Source: Mobiluncus sp963511525
Lineage (GTDB): Bacteria; Actinomycetota; Actinomycetes; Actinomycetales; Actinomycetaceae
DNA: 64,000 nucleotides
Assembly (NCBI RefSeq): GCF_963511525.1
Contig: NZ_CAUPIY010000003.1
Coordinates: 124,001 to 188,000, forward strand
Direction: 5' to 3'
In this document: piece by piece, positions 1-9,500 of the stretch
Numbering within the stretch: the stretch's first letter is position 1
Layout of the letters: each line of letters starts with the position of its first letter
Made by a program: the position numbers and the translations under genes
The notes under the pieces: model-generated
Told to the model about the DNA's origin: nothing
The model's input: only the letters and a program-made list of their open reading frames with translations
Databases searched by the model: none

Positions 1-69
1 ACGCAGAGCAATTTTTTCGTTAACGGTGTGACGGAAAAACGCCTTGGAAATATGCGAAAGTTCTAGCAT
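1..69 (-). CDS. ABC transporter ATP-binding protein, N-terminal fragment
   Basis: Only the first 23 codons are present; the gene runs off the left edge. The start ATG lies three bases after the permease stop codon, so the two are translationally linked. The peptide begins MLELSHISKAFFRH, which matches the usual first beta strand of an ABC ATPase. The Walker A motif would lie outside the window. Inferred role: the energising ATPase of the importer made with the next two genes. Confidence 0.7.
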   Translation of the reverse strand, partial: MLELSHISKAFFRHTVNEKIALR

Positions 70-72
70 GGT

Positions 73-1062
73 TCACAGCCCCTTCCGCCGGGTCCGTTTG
101 GTGATATGTTTATCCGCCGGGCGGGTATCTCCGGAGTCAAGCTCTTCAGCGTCGGCCGTATCCCAGGGCTGCACCCCGGAGAACTCCGCAATGGGATGGT
201 TCTTTTGCCACGAAAGAAAGCCTTTCCACCGTGGGGCAATGAGGAACACCACCACGATGATGGCGCTCAACAGTTTCATGTCGTTAGGGTTGAATCCCGG
301 AATCATCAAGGCAGCTTGAATGATGACGCGATACACGACAGAGCCGCCCACCACGGCCAACACTGCCATCCAGATGCGTCCGGTGGGAATGACCGCGGTG
401 CCAATGATAACCGAGGCTAAACCGGCAATAATCAACCCGATACCCATAGAAATATCCGCGAAGCCTTGATACTGGGCAATGAGGGAACCGGACAGCGCCA
501 CCAAGCCATTGGACAGCGCCAAGCCGATTAGTTTGGCCAAGTCGGTGTTCACACCTTGGGCGCGCGCCATTTCTTCGTTATCCCCGGTGGCGCGCAAAGC
601 CAAACCCAGATTGGTGGATAGGAACCACACGACTATCCCGCAGGCTACCAGCAGGACCACCAACAGAATCGCTACGCTGACCCACGTCCCCACCAGATTT
701 GCCTCCCGCAGTGGCGTGAACAGCGATTCTTCACGCCGAAACGGCAGGTTGGATTTGCCCATGATGCGCAGGTTCACCGAATACAAACCAATCTGGGTCA
801 AAATCCCTGCCAGCAGCGGGTGAATCTTCCCCGCCGTGTTCAGTAAGCCGGTAATCAGCCCGGCAATCAGTCCCACCGCGAATCCCGCCAAGGTTCCCAG
901 CCACGGGCTGCCTCCACCGAGGATAACTACCGCGCAAGCTGCCGCTCCGGTGGTAAAACTCGAGTCAATCGTCAAATCGGCGAAATCGAGGATTCTGAAT
1001 GTGAGGTACACCCCCAAGGCCATCAATCCGTAAATGAGGCCCAGCTCCACCGCACCAATCAT
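73..1062 (-). CDS. ABC transporter permease (TrpY/COG4120-like)
   Basis: Polytopic membrane protein of 329 residues. It opens MIGAVELGLIYGLMALGVYLTF, the characteristic start of permeases that work with COG2984 substrate-binding lipoproteins; the tryptophan importer TrpXYZ of streptococci is the best known relative. About eight hydrophobic segments precede a hydrophilic C-terminal tail of roughly 45 residues rich in Asp, Glu, Lys and Arg. An AAGGA ribosome site sits upstream of the ATG. It lies between the binding protein and the ATPase gene on one strand, so the three form an importer operon. The substrate cannot be read from the sequence; an amino acid or related small molecule is the family expectation. 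Confidence 0.85.
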   Translation of the reverse strand: MIGAVELGLIYGLMALGVYLTFRILDFADLTIDSSFTTGAAACAVVILGGGSPWLGTLAGFAVGLIAGLITGLLNTAGKIHPLLAGILTQIGLYSVNLRIMGKSNLPFRREESLFTPLREANLVGTWVSVAILLVVLLVACGIVVWFLSTNLGLALRATGDNEEMARAQGVNTDLAKLIGLALSNGLVALSGSLIAQYQGFADISMGIGLIIAGLASVIIGTAVIPTGRIWMAVLAVVGGSVVYRVIIQAALMIPGFNPNDMKLLSAIIVVVFLIAPRWKGFLSWQKNHPIAEFSGVQPWDTADAEELDSGDTRPADKHITKRTRRKGL

Positions 1063-1200
1063 ATTTTTTCAAATCCTTACGTGTATTCACAAGGTTCCCC
1101 GGTTACGTTCTCGGGGTCGCTCACCCACTAATTAAAACACGAGCCTGACACCCCAGCCAAAATAGGGCCCTGGAAACACGCGCGGTTCCAACATCGCAAA

Positions 1201-1230
1201 AGCCCACCCCGCTTTTAGGCAGGATGGGCT
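1201..1230 (-). terminator. Hairpin between binding-protein and permease genes
   Basis: Twelve-pair stem (with G-U pairs) closing a loop of about six bases, followed on the minus strand by TTTT. It lies just downstream of the binding-protein stop codon. It probably works as a partial terminator or as a 3' mRNA stabiliser, so the lipoprotein is made in excess over the membrane subunits. Confidence 0.5.
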
Positions 1231-1248
1231 GTTGTCTAAACACTGCGG

Positions 1249-2235
1249 TTACTCGTAAACCACCTTGTCGGCTTTAGCCGAAAGCTCAGCGGGAATCGGG
1301 TGTCCCTGCTTCTCGGCGGCCTCCGGGTTTATCACCAGTAACGGAGTTTTTTGGGCTTCCACCGGCATAGTTGCGGGTTTAGCCTCGCCCTTTAAGATTT
1401 TCACAGCCATTTCTCCGGTCTGATGGCCCAAGGTTGTGTAATCCAGACCCAGCGTCAAAGCCGCACCGTTACCGACCGAACTGGACTCACCAGCCACCGT
1501 AAGGATGCCCTTTTCCTCCGCCACCTGCAGCACGGAATCCAACGCGGCTACCACGGTGTTATCGGTAGGAATGAAAATGGCATCGACTCCGGTCAGAGTC
1601 TGAGCAGCCTGCTGAACTTCGGCGGTGTTAGTGATGGTTTTTTCCACCACTTCCAACCCTTGTTTCTTAGCTTCAGCTTTCGCCAATTTGACTTGTACCT
1701 GCGAGTTTACCTCTCCGGAAGAGTAGATAATGCCAACCTTTTGAGCATCGGGAATCACCTGTTTGACCAGGTCAATCTGTTTCGCCACCGGATTCATATC
1801 CGTAGTGCCGGTCACGTTGTAACCCGGCGCCTCGTTAGATTCCACCAGCTCCGCTGCCACCGGATCCGTCACCGCGGTGAACAGTACCGGGGTATCGACC
1901 ACGTTTTGGGCGATGGACTGAGCCATAGGGGTGGCGATAGCAAACACCAAATCGTAATCACCCGCAGCGTACTTTGAGGCGATGGAGTTCACGTTGGTCT
2001 GGTCCCCTTGGGCATTGGAAGCGTCATAGGAAACTTCCAGGCCAGCTTCACTTAAAGCGGCTTTAAATCCGGCTACTGCCTCGTCCAAGGGCGGGAAACT
2101 GGCGTACTGGGCAATAGCGACTTTGTATTTGCCATCTCCGCTGGCAGCACCTCCCTTGGTGGCGTCTGTAGAGGAACAACCCGCCAGCGCCAAAGCGGCC
2201 ATACCGACGACTATTGAGGCAATTATTCTACGCAT
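1249..2235 (-). CDS. ABC transporter substrate-binding lipoprotein (COG2984)
   Basis: Protein of 328 residues. It starts with a lipoprotein signal, MRRIIASIVVGMAALALAGC, with the lipobox Cys at residue 20, so it should be anchored to the outer face of the membrane. The body has the two-lobed fold of COG2984 binding proteins, including the stretches VAIAQYASFPPLDEAVAGFK and VLFTAVTDPVAAELV typical of the TrpX group. An AAGGA ribosome site lies about ten bases before the ATG. It heads the importer operon and captures the ligand for the permease downstream. Tryptophan is a possible ligand by family; this is not shown by the sequence. Confidence 0.85.
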   Translation of the reverse strand: MRRIIASIVVGMAALALAGCSSTDATKGGAASGDGKYKVAIAQYASFPPLDEAVAGFKAALSEAGLEVSYDASNAQGDQTNVNSIASKYAAGDYDLVFAIATPMAQSIAQNVVDTPVLFTAVTDPVAAELVESNEAPGYNVTGTTDMNPVAKQIDLVKQVIPDAQKVGIIYSSGEVNSQVQVKLAKAEAKKQGLEVVEKTITNTAEVQQAAQTLTGVDAIFIPTDNTVVAALDSVLQVAEEKGILTVAGESSSVGNGAALTLGLDYTTLGHQTGEMAVKILKGEAKPATMPVEAQKTPLLVINPEAAEKQGHPIPAELSAKADKVVYE

Positions 2236-2360
2236 CAGGAAAATCCTTCGTTTTGGTGAATATTGAAACTCACCATAACGCTATTCACGTTTTGAAAAAA
2301 ACTCGTCTCACATATCGAACTACAGGGTGAGTGAAAGGAATCCAACCGGAAAGCAAAAGG

Positions 2361-3986
2361 TTACACCGGGCCGACAAATCGGTCTCGTATCCACCGGAAG
2401 AAATTACTGATCCCATCCGCGACCACGGTGTCGGTCACGTTACGCGACAGCCAAGAATATAACCCCATAAACCAGAAAGTCAGGCGTTCCGTCCAGTTTC
2501 CGGAACGCCAGTCTTTCGGTACCCAGGAAATGGACTTCAAACGCGCGGCCGAAAATACCTGGGTGTATTGCAAAATTGCTTCCAGACCATGACGAATCCC
2601 CTGGCCGCTTTCGCTTTTGCCCTGAATCGGCGCCTTCCACGACATATCCATCGAGAAATACGTGTCGTTGACGCTGACTGCGGCAAACTGTGCATTGTTA
2701 ATCAGGGTCCGCACGAAATCGATGTCGCGAGTAAAGACGGCGGCAGAATCAATCACTCGTGACCCCGTTACCAGGCGCACCACGTTCGCGATGTCTTTGA
2801 ACGATAGCAGCGCCACTACCGGTCCGTACACTTCCGTTTCCAGAAGCTCCAAATCAGGAGGCAAATCCGCCACGATGGTCGGCTCAAAAAAAGTCGGACT
2901 AATCTCAGGACGCGGATGGGACCCCGTCAGTACCCGGGCGCCGTTCTCAAGAGCCAGTTTCACAACTTTTTCACAATTCTTGACTCGGCCAGGGTACATC
3001 ATGGAGCCCATAGTGGCGTGCCGATCCACGAATCGCCCGACCCGAATCTGCTCATGGGTATATTGGAGCATCATCTGTTCAAACGGTTCTCGCACTGATT
3101 CATGCACAAAAATAATCTCGACAGCTTTCGTGGATTGGCCGGCGTTCAGGAAAGCCGAACGAGCACAGGCTTTCGCCGCGTCCCACAATTTCGCGTCATC
3201 CATCACCAACGCAATGTTTTTAACCCCTCCAAAGCAAGAAATGGGCACCGAGTGGCGAGCACACTCCATCGAGATTTTTTGACACATCCGGTTCGGTCCG
3301 ATGGCTGAAACATAGTCGAGGGCCGGAATGAACTGCATCCCGAACTGTGAAGATTCCGAAACCACGATGCGCCACACGTCTGCGGGCATCCCGGCGTCCA
3401 CCAGCACCGCTTTCATCAACAGGGCTCCCAGAGCCGCCTGGGGAGTCACGAAATTGACCACCGTGTTACCGGCCATAATAGGGTTCAAGATATCGCAGAC
3501 CATAGAAATTGGATTGTCCGCGGAAGTGAACATCCCTACTACCCCCATGGGGCGGTACCAAACCCGATAGGTGGACAGCGGTACCGAGCCCCCACCCCGG
3601 CGCGGTTTCCACAGATACCTCAAATGTCGCTTAATGCCCCGTACCTGGGTAATCATGTAAAAATACTCTGAGGAAGCGTCCAGCCAGGATTTCCCGCTCA
3701 ACAGCTGGTCGAGCCCAATAATCGGCTCATAGTAACGCACAACTCGTCTCAAGAATCGGTACAGAATGCGTGAACGCGTGTAAATGCTCTCTTGTGACCA
3801 CTGTTCACTCACGGCATGAGCCCGAAGCACGGATTGTTCTCCATCAGAGAAGGTGGAGCAATGCAGGGTTCCGAAGGATTCCCAAGTCTGGACATTGTAA
3901 ACCGGAGCATCAGCACCGCTCTCGCCACGACCGGCAATGAGCAAGGACGTCATGAACTTGTCGTCGATACCCTTGGGGTATTCCAT
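2361..3986 (-). CDS. Aldehyde-dehydrogenase-fold pseudoenzyme (paralogue 1)
   Basis: Protein of 541 residues with full-length ALDH architecture closest to actinobacterial succinate-semialdehyde dehydrogenases (C-terminal APIQGKSESGQGIRHGLEAI block). The catalytic residues are changed. The GQ-x-C active-site motif reads GQST, placing Thr at residue 286 where the nucleophilic Cys should be. The Glu general base before the Gly-Gly (ELGG) is Cys 251. The Asn of the PWNFP motif is Asp 157, and the cofactor-binding Lys of the KPS motif is missing (VVNFVTPQA). Oxidation of aldehydes by the usual mechanism is therefore not expected. It sits in tandem with a paralogue that has parallel losses. Both end in a basic or hydrophobic tail and the residues GPV. 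Function unknown; a structural, regulatory or ligand-binding role is inferred. Confidence 0.8.
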   Translation of the reverse strand: MEYPKGIDDKFMTSLLIAGRGESGADAPVYNVQTWESFGTLHCSTFSDGEQSVLRAHAVSEQWSQESIYTRSRILYRFLRRVVRYYEPIIGLDQLLSGKSWLDASSEYFYMITQVRGIKRHLRYLWKPRRGGGSVPLSTYRVWYRPMGVVGMFTSADNPISMVCDILNPIMAGNTVVNFVTPQAALGALLMKAVLVDAGMPADVWRIVVSESSQFGMQFIPALDYVSAIGPNRMCQKISMECARHSVPISCFGGVKNIALVMDDAKLWDAAKACARSAFLNAGQSTKAVEIIFVHESVREPFEQMMLQYTHEQIRVGRFVDRHATMGSMMYPGRVKNCEKVVKLALENGARVLTGSHPRPEISPTFFEPTIVADLPPDLELLETEVYGPVVALLSFKDIANVVRLVTGSRVIDSAAVFTRDIDFVRTLINNAQFAAVSVNDTYFSMDMSWKAPIQGKSESGQGIRHGLEAILQYTQVFSAARLKSISWVPKDWRSGNWTERLTFWFMGLYSWLSRNVTDTVVADGISNFFRWIRDRFVGPV

Positions 3987-4076
3987 GTCTCCTCCTTCCT
4001 GACTGTAATCTAAGGGTTCGTTTCTCCAGTTTGTCCGAATCCGTTGTCACTCTGACGCAGCGAAACGAAAGCGGTT

Positions 4077-5699
4077 CTATACCGGGCCGTGAATCCGATT
4101 CTTAATGTGATGTCGCAGGTTGCGCCACGCATAAGCAATCACCGTATCGGTGAACAGAATCGAGGCAATCACTGCGGCACGGCTAGAGAAAAAGCTCCAC
4201 CGTTCCATCCGGTTTCCGGGCTGGAGGTCGTTTGAAATCCAGGGATGACCTTCCTGCCTGGCCACGGATTGAACGCGGGAATACTGCAGAATCGACTCCA
4301 ACCCGTGACGGATGCCGGAGCCGGTACTCCTGATACCCTGAATCGGAGCTTGCCACGTCGAGTACAGACTCATGTAGGAGTCGTTGATGATTACCGCTGC
4401 GCCGTTGGCTGCTTGGATGAAATCGCGCATCATGAACTCGGATTCAGTGAACAGATAGATACAGTAACTGTGCCGAGACGTGCCCAAGAAGCGTGATACT
4501 TCCGTGAGGTCCTGGAATGGTTGCAGATAGATGAGGGGGCCGTGAAGCTCACTTGCACAGATTGCGGCGTCCTGCGGCACTCTGGCGAGGATGGTCGGTT
4601 CATAGAAGGACGGTCCCAGGTCCGGGGCGGTGTTACCGCCTAGGACTAGCTCAGCCCCTCGTTGGACCGCGTCGTCCACCAGCTCCTGGATGGTTTGCGC
4701 CCGCTGCGGTGTCAGCATAGCACCCAAGGTGGTTTCAGCAGAATCCAGAGAACCAATGGCAACCTGGTCTGACACAAAGTCTTTCAAGGCGAGTTTAAAG
4801 TAATCAAAAATTGAATCCTGCACCCAGATGATTTCGGCGCTGTTTACGGTTTGTCCCGCGTGTTGGAAACCAGCACGGGCCATCGCCCGGACCGCATGAT
4901 CAAAACGGCAATCTTCACAAATCACCCCAACGTTAAGCACCTGCAGGAAACCCTTGAACGGAACCCGGTATTCCTGGCAAATTCTCGAAATCCGGCGTCC
5001 TAACTTTTCCGAGCCTAAAACCGTGACCATATCTAGACCGGGAATGACGGCGCGCCCCGCTTTTGAAGTTGTGTCCGGAATAATCTTCCACAAACCGTAC
5101 GGCATTCCCGCATCTACCAACATGGCGTGCATCAGTACAGCGCCCAAGGCCGCCTGGGGGGTCACGAAGTTTACGACCGCATTGCCCGCCGCAATCGCCT
5201 GTAGGACATCGTTGATTGAAGAAAGCGGCCAGTCAGGTGACGTGAAAATTCCCACTATGCCCAAGGGACGCTGGTAAACACGCCACCGCGAACCGGGTAG
5301 CGCTCCCCTACCAGCTCGGTGTTTGCCCAGCCTACGGCTGGAAAATTTGATGTTTTTCGCGGTGGACAAAACATCGAGAAACTCTTCGTGGGCATCAATT
5401 AATGATTTGCCGCTGAGCATTTGCGACAGGGCGACCATTTCGTTTTGGTACTTCCACACTAACTGGGAAAATCGGGCCAAAACTTTGGCGCGCCCATAGG
5501 GCCCCATTTCAGTCCAGACCACCTGTGCTGCCTGCACCGTCATCAAAGATTCCTGGGCGTCTTCGGGGGAAGCCGTAGCGACCCGGGTCAGCAACCGTCC
5601 GGATTCCACATCGACCACGTCTTTGCGAGGACCGTGCATCCAGGACAAAAATTCTGCCAAGATGGCAAAAAATCTGTCGTCCAAGACATCGGAATGCAC
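4077..5699 (-). CDS. Aldehyde-dehydrogenase-fold pseudoenzyme (paralogue 2)
   Basis: Protein of 540 residues, co-directional with and clearly paralogous to the gene downstream: both share GNxVVNFVTPQAALGA, LVDAGMP, APIQG and SGIRHGLE/QGIRHGLE blocks. Its active site is also degenerate. The catalytic Cys motif reads GQTV (Val 285), the ELGG Glu motif is absent altogether (KGFLQVLNVG), and the TSPDWP segment has Asp for the conserved Asn. The frame is intact and the length is normal, so this is a retained gene rather than a decayed one. It lies directly downstream of tuf but beyond a hairpin, so separate transcription is likely. The function is not known from the sequence. Confidence 0.8.
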   Translation of the reverse strand: MHSDVLDDRFFAILAEFLSWMHGPRKDVVDVESGRLLTRVATASPEDAQESLMTVQAAQVVWTEMGPYGRAKVLARFSQLVWKYQNEMVALSQMLSGKSLIDAHEEFLDVLSTAKNIKFSSRRLGKHRAGRGALPGSRWRVYQRPLGIVGIFTSPDWPLSSINDVLQAIAAGNAVVNFVTPQAALGAVLMHAMLVDAGMPYGLWKIIPDTTSKAGRAVIPGLDMVTVLGSEKLGRRISRICQEYRVPFKGFLQVLNVGVICEDCRFDHAVRAMARAGFQHAGQTVNSAEIIWVQDSIFDYFKLALKDFVSDQVAIGSLDSAETTLGAMLTPQRAQTIQELVDDAVQRGAELVLGGNTAPDLGPSFYEPTILARVPQDAAICASELHGPLIYLQPFQDLTEVSRFLGTSRHSYCIYLFTESEFMMRDFIQAANGAAVIINDSYMSLYSTWQAPIQGIRSTGSGIRHGLESILQYSRVQSVARQEGHPWISNDLQPGNRMERWSFFSSRAAVIASILFTDTVIAYAWRNLRHHIKNRIHGPV

Positions 5700-5801
5700 T
5701 GCAACCCCTCCCTGTACGTCAATTGTAGGTTACGAACAGCCTTTTGAATTATAGCCAAGCCGGAAAGCTATGAGGACCATTGCCGGGTTCTGTCGCTTTA
5801 T

Positions 5802-5841
5802 AGCAAGGTGGGCAGGAAACCGAAGTTTCCTGCCCACCGCT
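5802..5841 (-). terminator. Terminator-like hairpin after tuf
   Basis: A perfect 13-pair stem (5807-5819 with 5826-5838) closes a six-base loop and can be extended by AGC/GCT pairs past a two-base bulge. It begins about 20 bases after the tuf stop codon. The U tract is weak, so it may also serve as an mRNA 3' end stabiliser. It separates the str operon from the ALDH-like pair. Confidence 0.7.
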
Positions 5842-5861
5842 GTGTAATTGACCGTAGGTAA

Positions 5862-7058
5862 TTACGCGATAATCTTGGTCACCTTGCCGGAACCAACGGT
5901 ACGGCCGCCTTCGCGGATAGCGAAGCCGAGGCCTTCTTCCATAGCGATAGGCTGAATCAGCTCCACGCTGATTTCAGTGGTGTCGCCAGGCATAACCATT
6001 TCGGTGCCTTCGGGCAGGTGGATAACACCGGTAACGTCGGTGGTGCGGAAGAAGAACTGCGGGCGGTAGCCATCGTAGAAGGACTTGTGACGTCCGCCTT
6101 CATCCTTCTTCAAGATGTAGACCTTGCCCTCGAACTTGGTGTGCGGGGTCACGGAACCAGGAATGCAGATAACCTGGCCGCGCTCCACATCTTCACGCTT
6201 GGTGCCGCGCAGCAGCAGACCACAGTTCTCGCCGGCGTAGGCCTCGTCCATGGACTTGTGGAACATTTCGATACCGGTAACGGTGGTCTTTTGCGTCGGA
6301 CGGATGCCCACGATTTCGACTTCGGCGTTCAACGGCAGCTTGCCGCGCTCCACACGACCGGTCACCACGGTGCCGCGGCCGGTAATGGTGAAGACGTCTT
6401 CGATAGGCATCAAGAACGGCTTGTCGAGGTCACGAACAGGCTCAGGAATGTAGGTGTCAACCGCTTCCACGAGCTCTTCAACCTTCTTGGTCCACTCGGC
6501 GTCGCCTTCCAGAGCCTTCAGAGCGGAAAGGTGGATGATCGGGCAGTCGCGGTCGAAGCCCTGCTTCTCCAGGTCTTCACGGATTTCGTCCTCCACGATT
6601 TCCAGCATGTCTTCGTCCACATCCGGGGAATCGCACTTGTTCAGAGCGACCAGGATGGAAGGCACGCCGACCTGCTTGGCCAACAGGATGTGCTCCTTGG
6701 TCTGAGCCATCGGGCCGTCAGTGGCAGCCACCACGAGGATAGCGCCGTCCATTTGCGCAGCGCCGGTAATCATGTTCTTGATGTAGTCGGCGTGGCCAGG
6801 GGCGTCCACGTGAGCGTAGTGACGGTTGGGGGTTTCGTATTCAACGTGAGAAACGTTGATGGTGATGCCGCGCTGACGTTCCTCCGGAGCGTTATCCACC
6901 TGATCGAAGGGGGTGAACTTGTTTGCGGGCAAATCCGGATACTTGTCAGCCAACACCTTGGTGATAGCTGCAGTCAAAGTAGTCTTGCCGTGGTCAACGT
7001 GACCAATGGTGCCGACGTTAACGTGCGGCTTGTCATGAGTATAAGTGCCTTGTGCCAC
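5862..7058 (-). CDS. tuf: Elongation factor Tu
   Basis: Complete EF-Tu of 398 residues. It delivers aminoacyl-tRNA to the ribosome in a GTP-dependent way. The G domain shows GHVDHGKT (residues 19-26), DAPGHADY and NKCD, followed by the two beta-barrel domains, ending at VGSGKVTKIIA. It is the last gene of the rpsL-rpsG-fusA-tuf operon. A 209-base gap with a large hairpin separates it from fusA, so extra internal transcription is likely, in keeping with the need for more EF-Tu than EF-G. Confidence 0.99.
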   Translation of the reverse strand: MAQGTYTHDKPHVNVGTIGHVDHGKTTLTAAITKVLADKYPDLPANKFTPFDQVDNAPEERQRGITINVSHVEYETPNRHYAHVDAPGHADYIKNMITGAAQMDGAILVVAATDGPMAQTKEHILLAKQVGVPSILVALNKCDSPDVDEDMLEIVEDEIREDLEKQGFDRDCPIIHLSALKALEGDAEWTKKVEELVEAVDTYIPEPVRDLDKPFLMPIEDVFTITGRGTVVTGRVERGKLPLNAEVEIVGIRPTQKTTVTGIEMFHKSMDEAYAGENCGLLLRGTKREDVERGQVICIPGSVTPHTKFEGKVYILKKDEGGRHKSFYDGYRPQFFFRTTDVTGVIHLPEGTEMVMPGDTTEISVELIQPIAMEEGLGFAIREGGRTVGSGKVTKIIA

Positions 7059-7197
7059 TTCTTTCTTTCCTCCTGGACTTTAGGTAGTTTTGCTCCGTAA
7101 TAAATAAGCAGATGTCAGATTACCACTATCTTACGGATTTTCCTACCTGGGTTTTTCTTGATTTTTCTTCTTGCGGATTTTTGCGGGTTTTTCCTGG

Positions 7198-7247
7198 AGT
7201 GTCCCCAGCGGCTTTCGAGACGCACCCGGCTACGCGCCGGGGACACT
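7198..7247 (-). other. Large stem-loop in the fusA-tuf gap
   Basis: Nine-base inverted repeats (AGTGTCCCC with GGGGACACT) enclose a GC-rich loop of about 30 bases that can fold further. No T tract follows on the minus strand, so it looks more like an mRNA processing or stability element than a full terminator. A TAAGAT hexamer lies further downstream (near 7129) and could be a -10 box for tuf, but I see no good -35. Confidence 0.4.
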
Positions 7248-7267
7248 GCCAAAAAGGAAAAGAACCC

Positions 7268-9400
7268 TTATGCACCGCGGTTGTTGGCGATGATTTCTTC
7301 GGAAATCGAACGCGGAACCTCGGCGTAGGAATCGAACTGCATGGTGAACACCGCGCGGCCCTGGGTCTTGGAACGCAGGTCGCCGATGTAGCCAAACATT
7401 TCTGACAACGGCACCTTGGCACGAATAACCTTCACGCCCTGGCCGTCATTCATGGAAGCAATGTTGCCACGGCGGGAGTTCAGGTCGCCGATGACATCAC
7501 CCATGTACTCCTCGGGAGTACGGACTTCCACATCCATGATGGGTTCCAAGATGACGGGATTCGCCTTCTTGGCGCCTTCCTTGAACACCATGTTGCCGGC
7601 AATCTTGAAAGCCATTTCCGAGGAGTCGACTTCGTGGTAAGCGCCGTCCTCCAACGTTGCTTTCACGTCCACCATCGGGTATCCGGCCAAAACGCCGGAT
7701 TCCATAGCCTCGCGAATGCCTGCGTCAACGGAAGGAATGTATTCGCGCGGAACACGACCCCCGGTGACCTTGTCTTCGAAAGCGTAGGTGTTGCCCTCGG
7801 CCCGTTCTTCCTCGCTCAACGGCTCGAACGTCACCAGCACCTTCGCGAACTGGCCGGAACCACCGGTCTGTTTCTTGTGGGTGTATTCGACCTTCTCGAC
7901 CTTCTTCTTGATGGTCTCACGGTAAGCCACCATGGGCTTGCCGACGTTAGCTTCCACCTTGAACTCGCGCTTCATCCGGTCCACGATGATGTCCAAGTGC
8001 AGCTCGCCCATACCGCCAATAACGGTCTGTCCGGTTTCCTCGTCCAGACGCACGGTAAAGGTCGGGTCTTCCTCGGCCAGCTTCTGGATGGCGATGCCCA
8101 TCTTTTCCTGATCGGCCTTTGACTTCGGTTCCACCGCCACGTGAATCACGGGTTCGGGGAAGGTCATGGATTCCAGCACAATCGGCTTGTCGATGGCGCA
8201 CAGCGTGTCGCCGGTGGTGGTCTCTTTCAAACCAATAAAGGCATAGATGTGACCAGCGTGAGCGACTTCCACCGGATTCTCATGGTTGGAGTGCATCTGG
8301 AACAGCTTGCCCACGCGCTCTTTCTTTCCCTTAGTGGAGTTGTAGATCTGGGTGCCTTGCTCGGCTTTCCCGGAGTACACGCGCACGTAGGTCAGCTTGC
8401 CGTAGAACGGGTGCACGGCCACCTTGAAGGCCAAAGCGGCAAAAGGCTCGTTCTCATCAGGCTTGCGGGATTCGGTTTCGCCTTCCTCCTCGTGACCGGG
8501 ACGGAAACCGCGAACCTCCTCAACATCCAGCGGGCAGGGCAGGTAGTCGATGACCCCGTCCAAGCAGGGCTGCACGCCCTTGTTCTTAAAAGCGGAGCCG
8601 CCATAGACCGGGTAAATCTCGGAACGAACGGTGCGCGCCCGGATTCCTTGCTTAATCTGGTCAACGCTCAGCTCGCCGTTCTCGAGGTAGGCCTCCATCA
8701 GTTCGTCGCTGGCCTCAGCGGCCTCTTCGGTAGCTGTCTCCAGGTACTTCGCGGCCTTTTCCTGGTATTCCGCGGGAATGTCTTTGTACTCGACAACGGC
8801 GCCCTTGGTTTCGTTACCGTCAGCATCTTTCTCAGGGAAGTACACGGCTTGCTGACGCAAAACGTCAATGACACCGACAAAGTCGGATTCCGCGCCCATC
8901 GGGAAAGTCATCACTACCGGACGAGCCCCCAAGCGGTCAATGATGGTCTGGACCGAAAAGTCGAAGTCCGCACCCAGCTTGTCCATCTTGTTGATGAAGC
9001 AGATACGCGGCACGTTGTACTTGTCAGCCTGGCGCCACACGGTTTCGGACTGCGGTTCCACGCCTTCCTTACCGTCAAACACCGCTATCGCTCCGTCCAA
9101 GACGCGCAGGGAACGTTCCACCTCAACGGTGAAGTCCACGTGTCCGGGGGTGTCGATGATGTTGATTTGATTGTTCTTCCAGAAACAGGTCGTAGCCGCG
9201 GAGGTAATGGTGATACCGCGTTCTTGTTCCTGTTCCATCCAGTCCATAGTCGAAGCGCCATCGTGCGTTTCACCGATCTTGTAGTTGATACCGGTGTAGA
9301 ACAGGATGCGTTCCGTCGTGGTCGTCTTACCAGCATCGATGTGTGCCATGATGCCAATGTTGCGGACCTTCTTAAGGTCAGTTAGCACGTCAAGTGCCAC
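7268..9400 (-). CDS. fusA: Elongation factor G
   Basis: Complete EF-G of 710 residues, the GTPase that drives ribosome translocation and, with RRF, recycling. AHIDAGKTT (residues 19-27), DTPGHVDF and NKMD mark the G domain. Domains II to V follow, with the conserved domain IV loop and a C-terminal GYIGDLRSKTQGRA segment. Third gene of the str operon, 100 bases after rpsG. Confidence 0.99.
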   Translation of the reverse strand: MALDVLTDLKKVRNIGIMAHIDAGKTTTTERILFYTGINYKIGETHDGASTMDWMEQEQERGITITSAATTCFWKNNQINIIDTPGHVDFTVEVERSLRVLDGAIAVFDGKEGVEPQSETVWRQADKYNVPRICFINKMDKLGADFDFSVQTIIDRLGARPVVMTFPMGAESDFVGVIDVLRQQAVYFPEKDADGNETKGAVVEYKDIPAEYQEKAAKYLETATEEAAEASDELMEAYLENGELSVDQIKQGIRARTVRSEIYPVYGGSAFKNKGVQPCLDGVIDYLPCPLDVEEVRGFRPGHEEEGETESRKPDENEPFAALAFKVAVHPFYGKLTYVRVYSGKAEQGTQIYNSTKGKKERVGKLFQMHSNHENPVEVAHAGHIYAFIGLKETTTGDTLCAIDKPIVLESMTFPEPVIHVAVEPKSKADQEKMGIAIQKLAEEDPTFTVRLDEETGQTVIGGMGELHLDIIVDRMKREFKVEANVGKPMVAYRETIKKKVEKVEYTHKKQTGGSGQFAKVLVTFEPLSEEERAEGNTYAFEDKVTGGRVPREYIPSVDAGIREAMESGVLAGYPMVDVKATLEDGAYHEVDSSEMAFKIAGNMVFKEGAKKANPVILEPIMDVEVRTPEEYMGDVIGDLNSRRGNIASMNDGQGVKVIRAKVPLSEMFGYIGDLRSKTQGRAVFTMQFDSYAEVPRSISEEIIANNRGA

Positions 9401-9500
9401 GGGCGTGTCCCTTCGTTAGTATTTGTTATTTCTTAGTAATTCTATAAGTCACTCGGTGCGGGTTTACATCCGGAACTTACAGGCAGCGACTGCCCGGCGA

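Noticed and set aside
6018..7100. Open plus-strand frame of 360 codons opposite tuf, and a similar one opposite fusA (8141-9385)
   Set aside because: Both are shadows of highly biased genes. Their Leu/His/Val/Gly-rich translations resemble no protein family.
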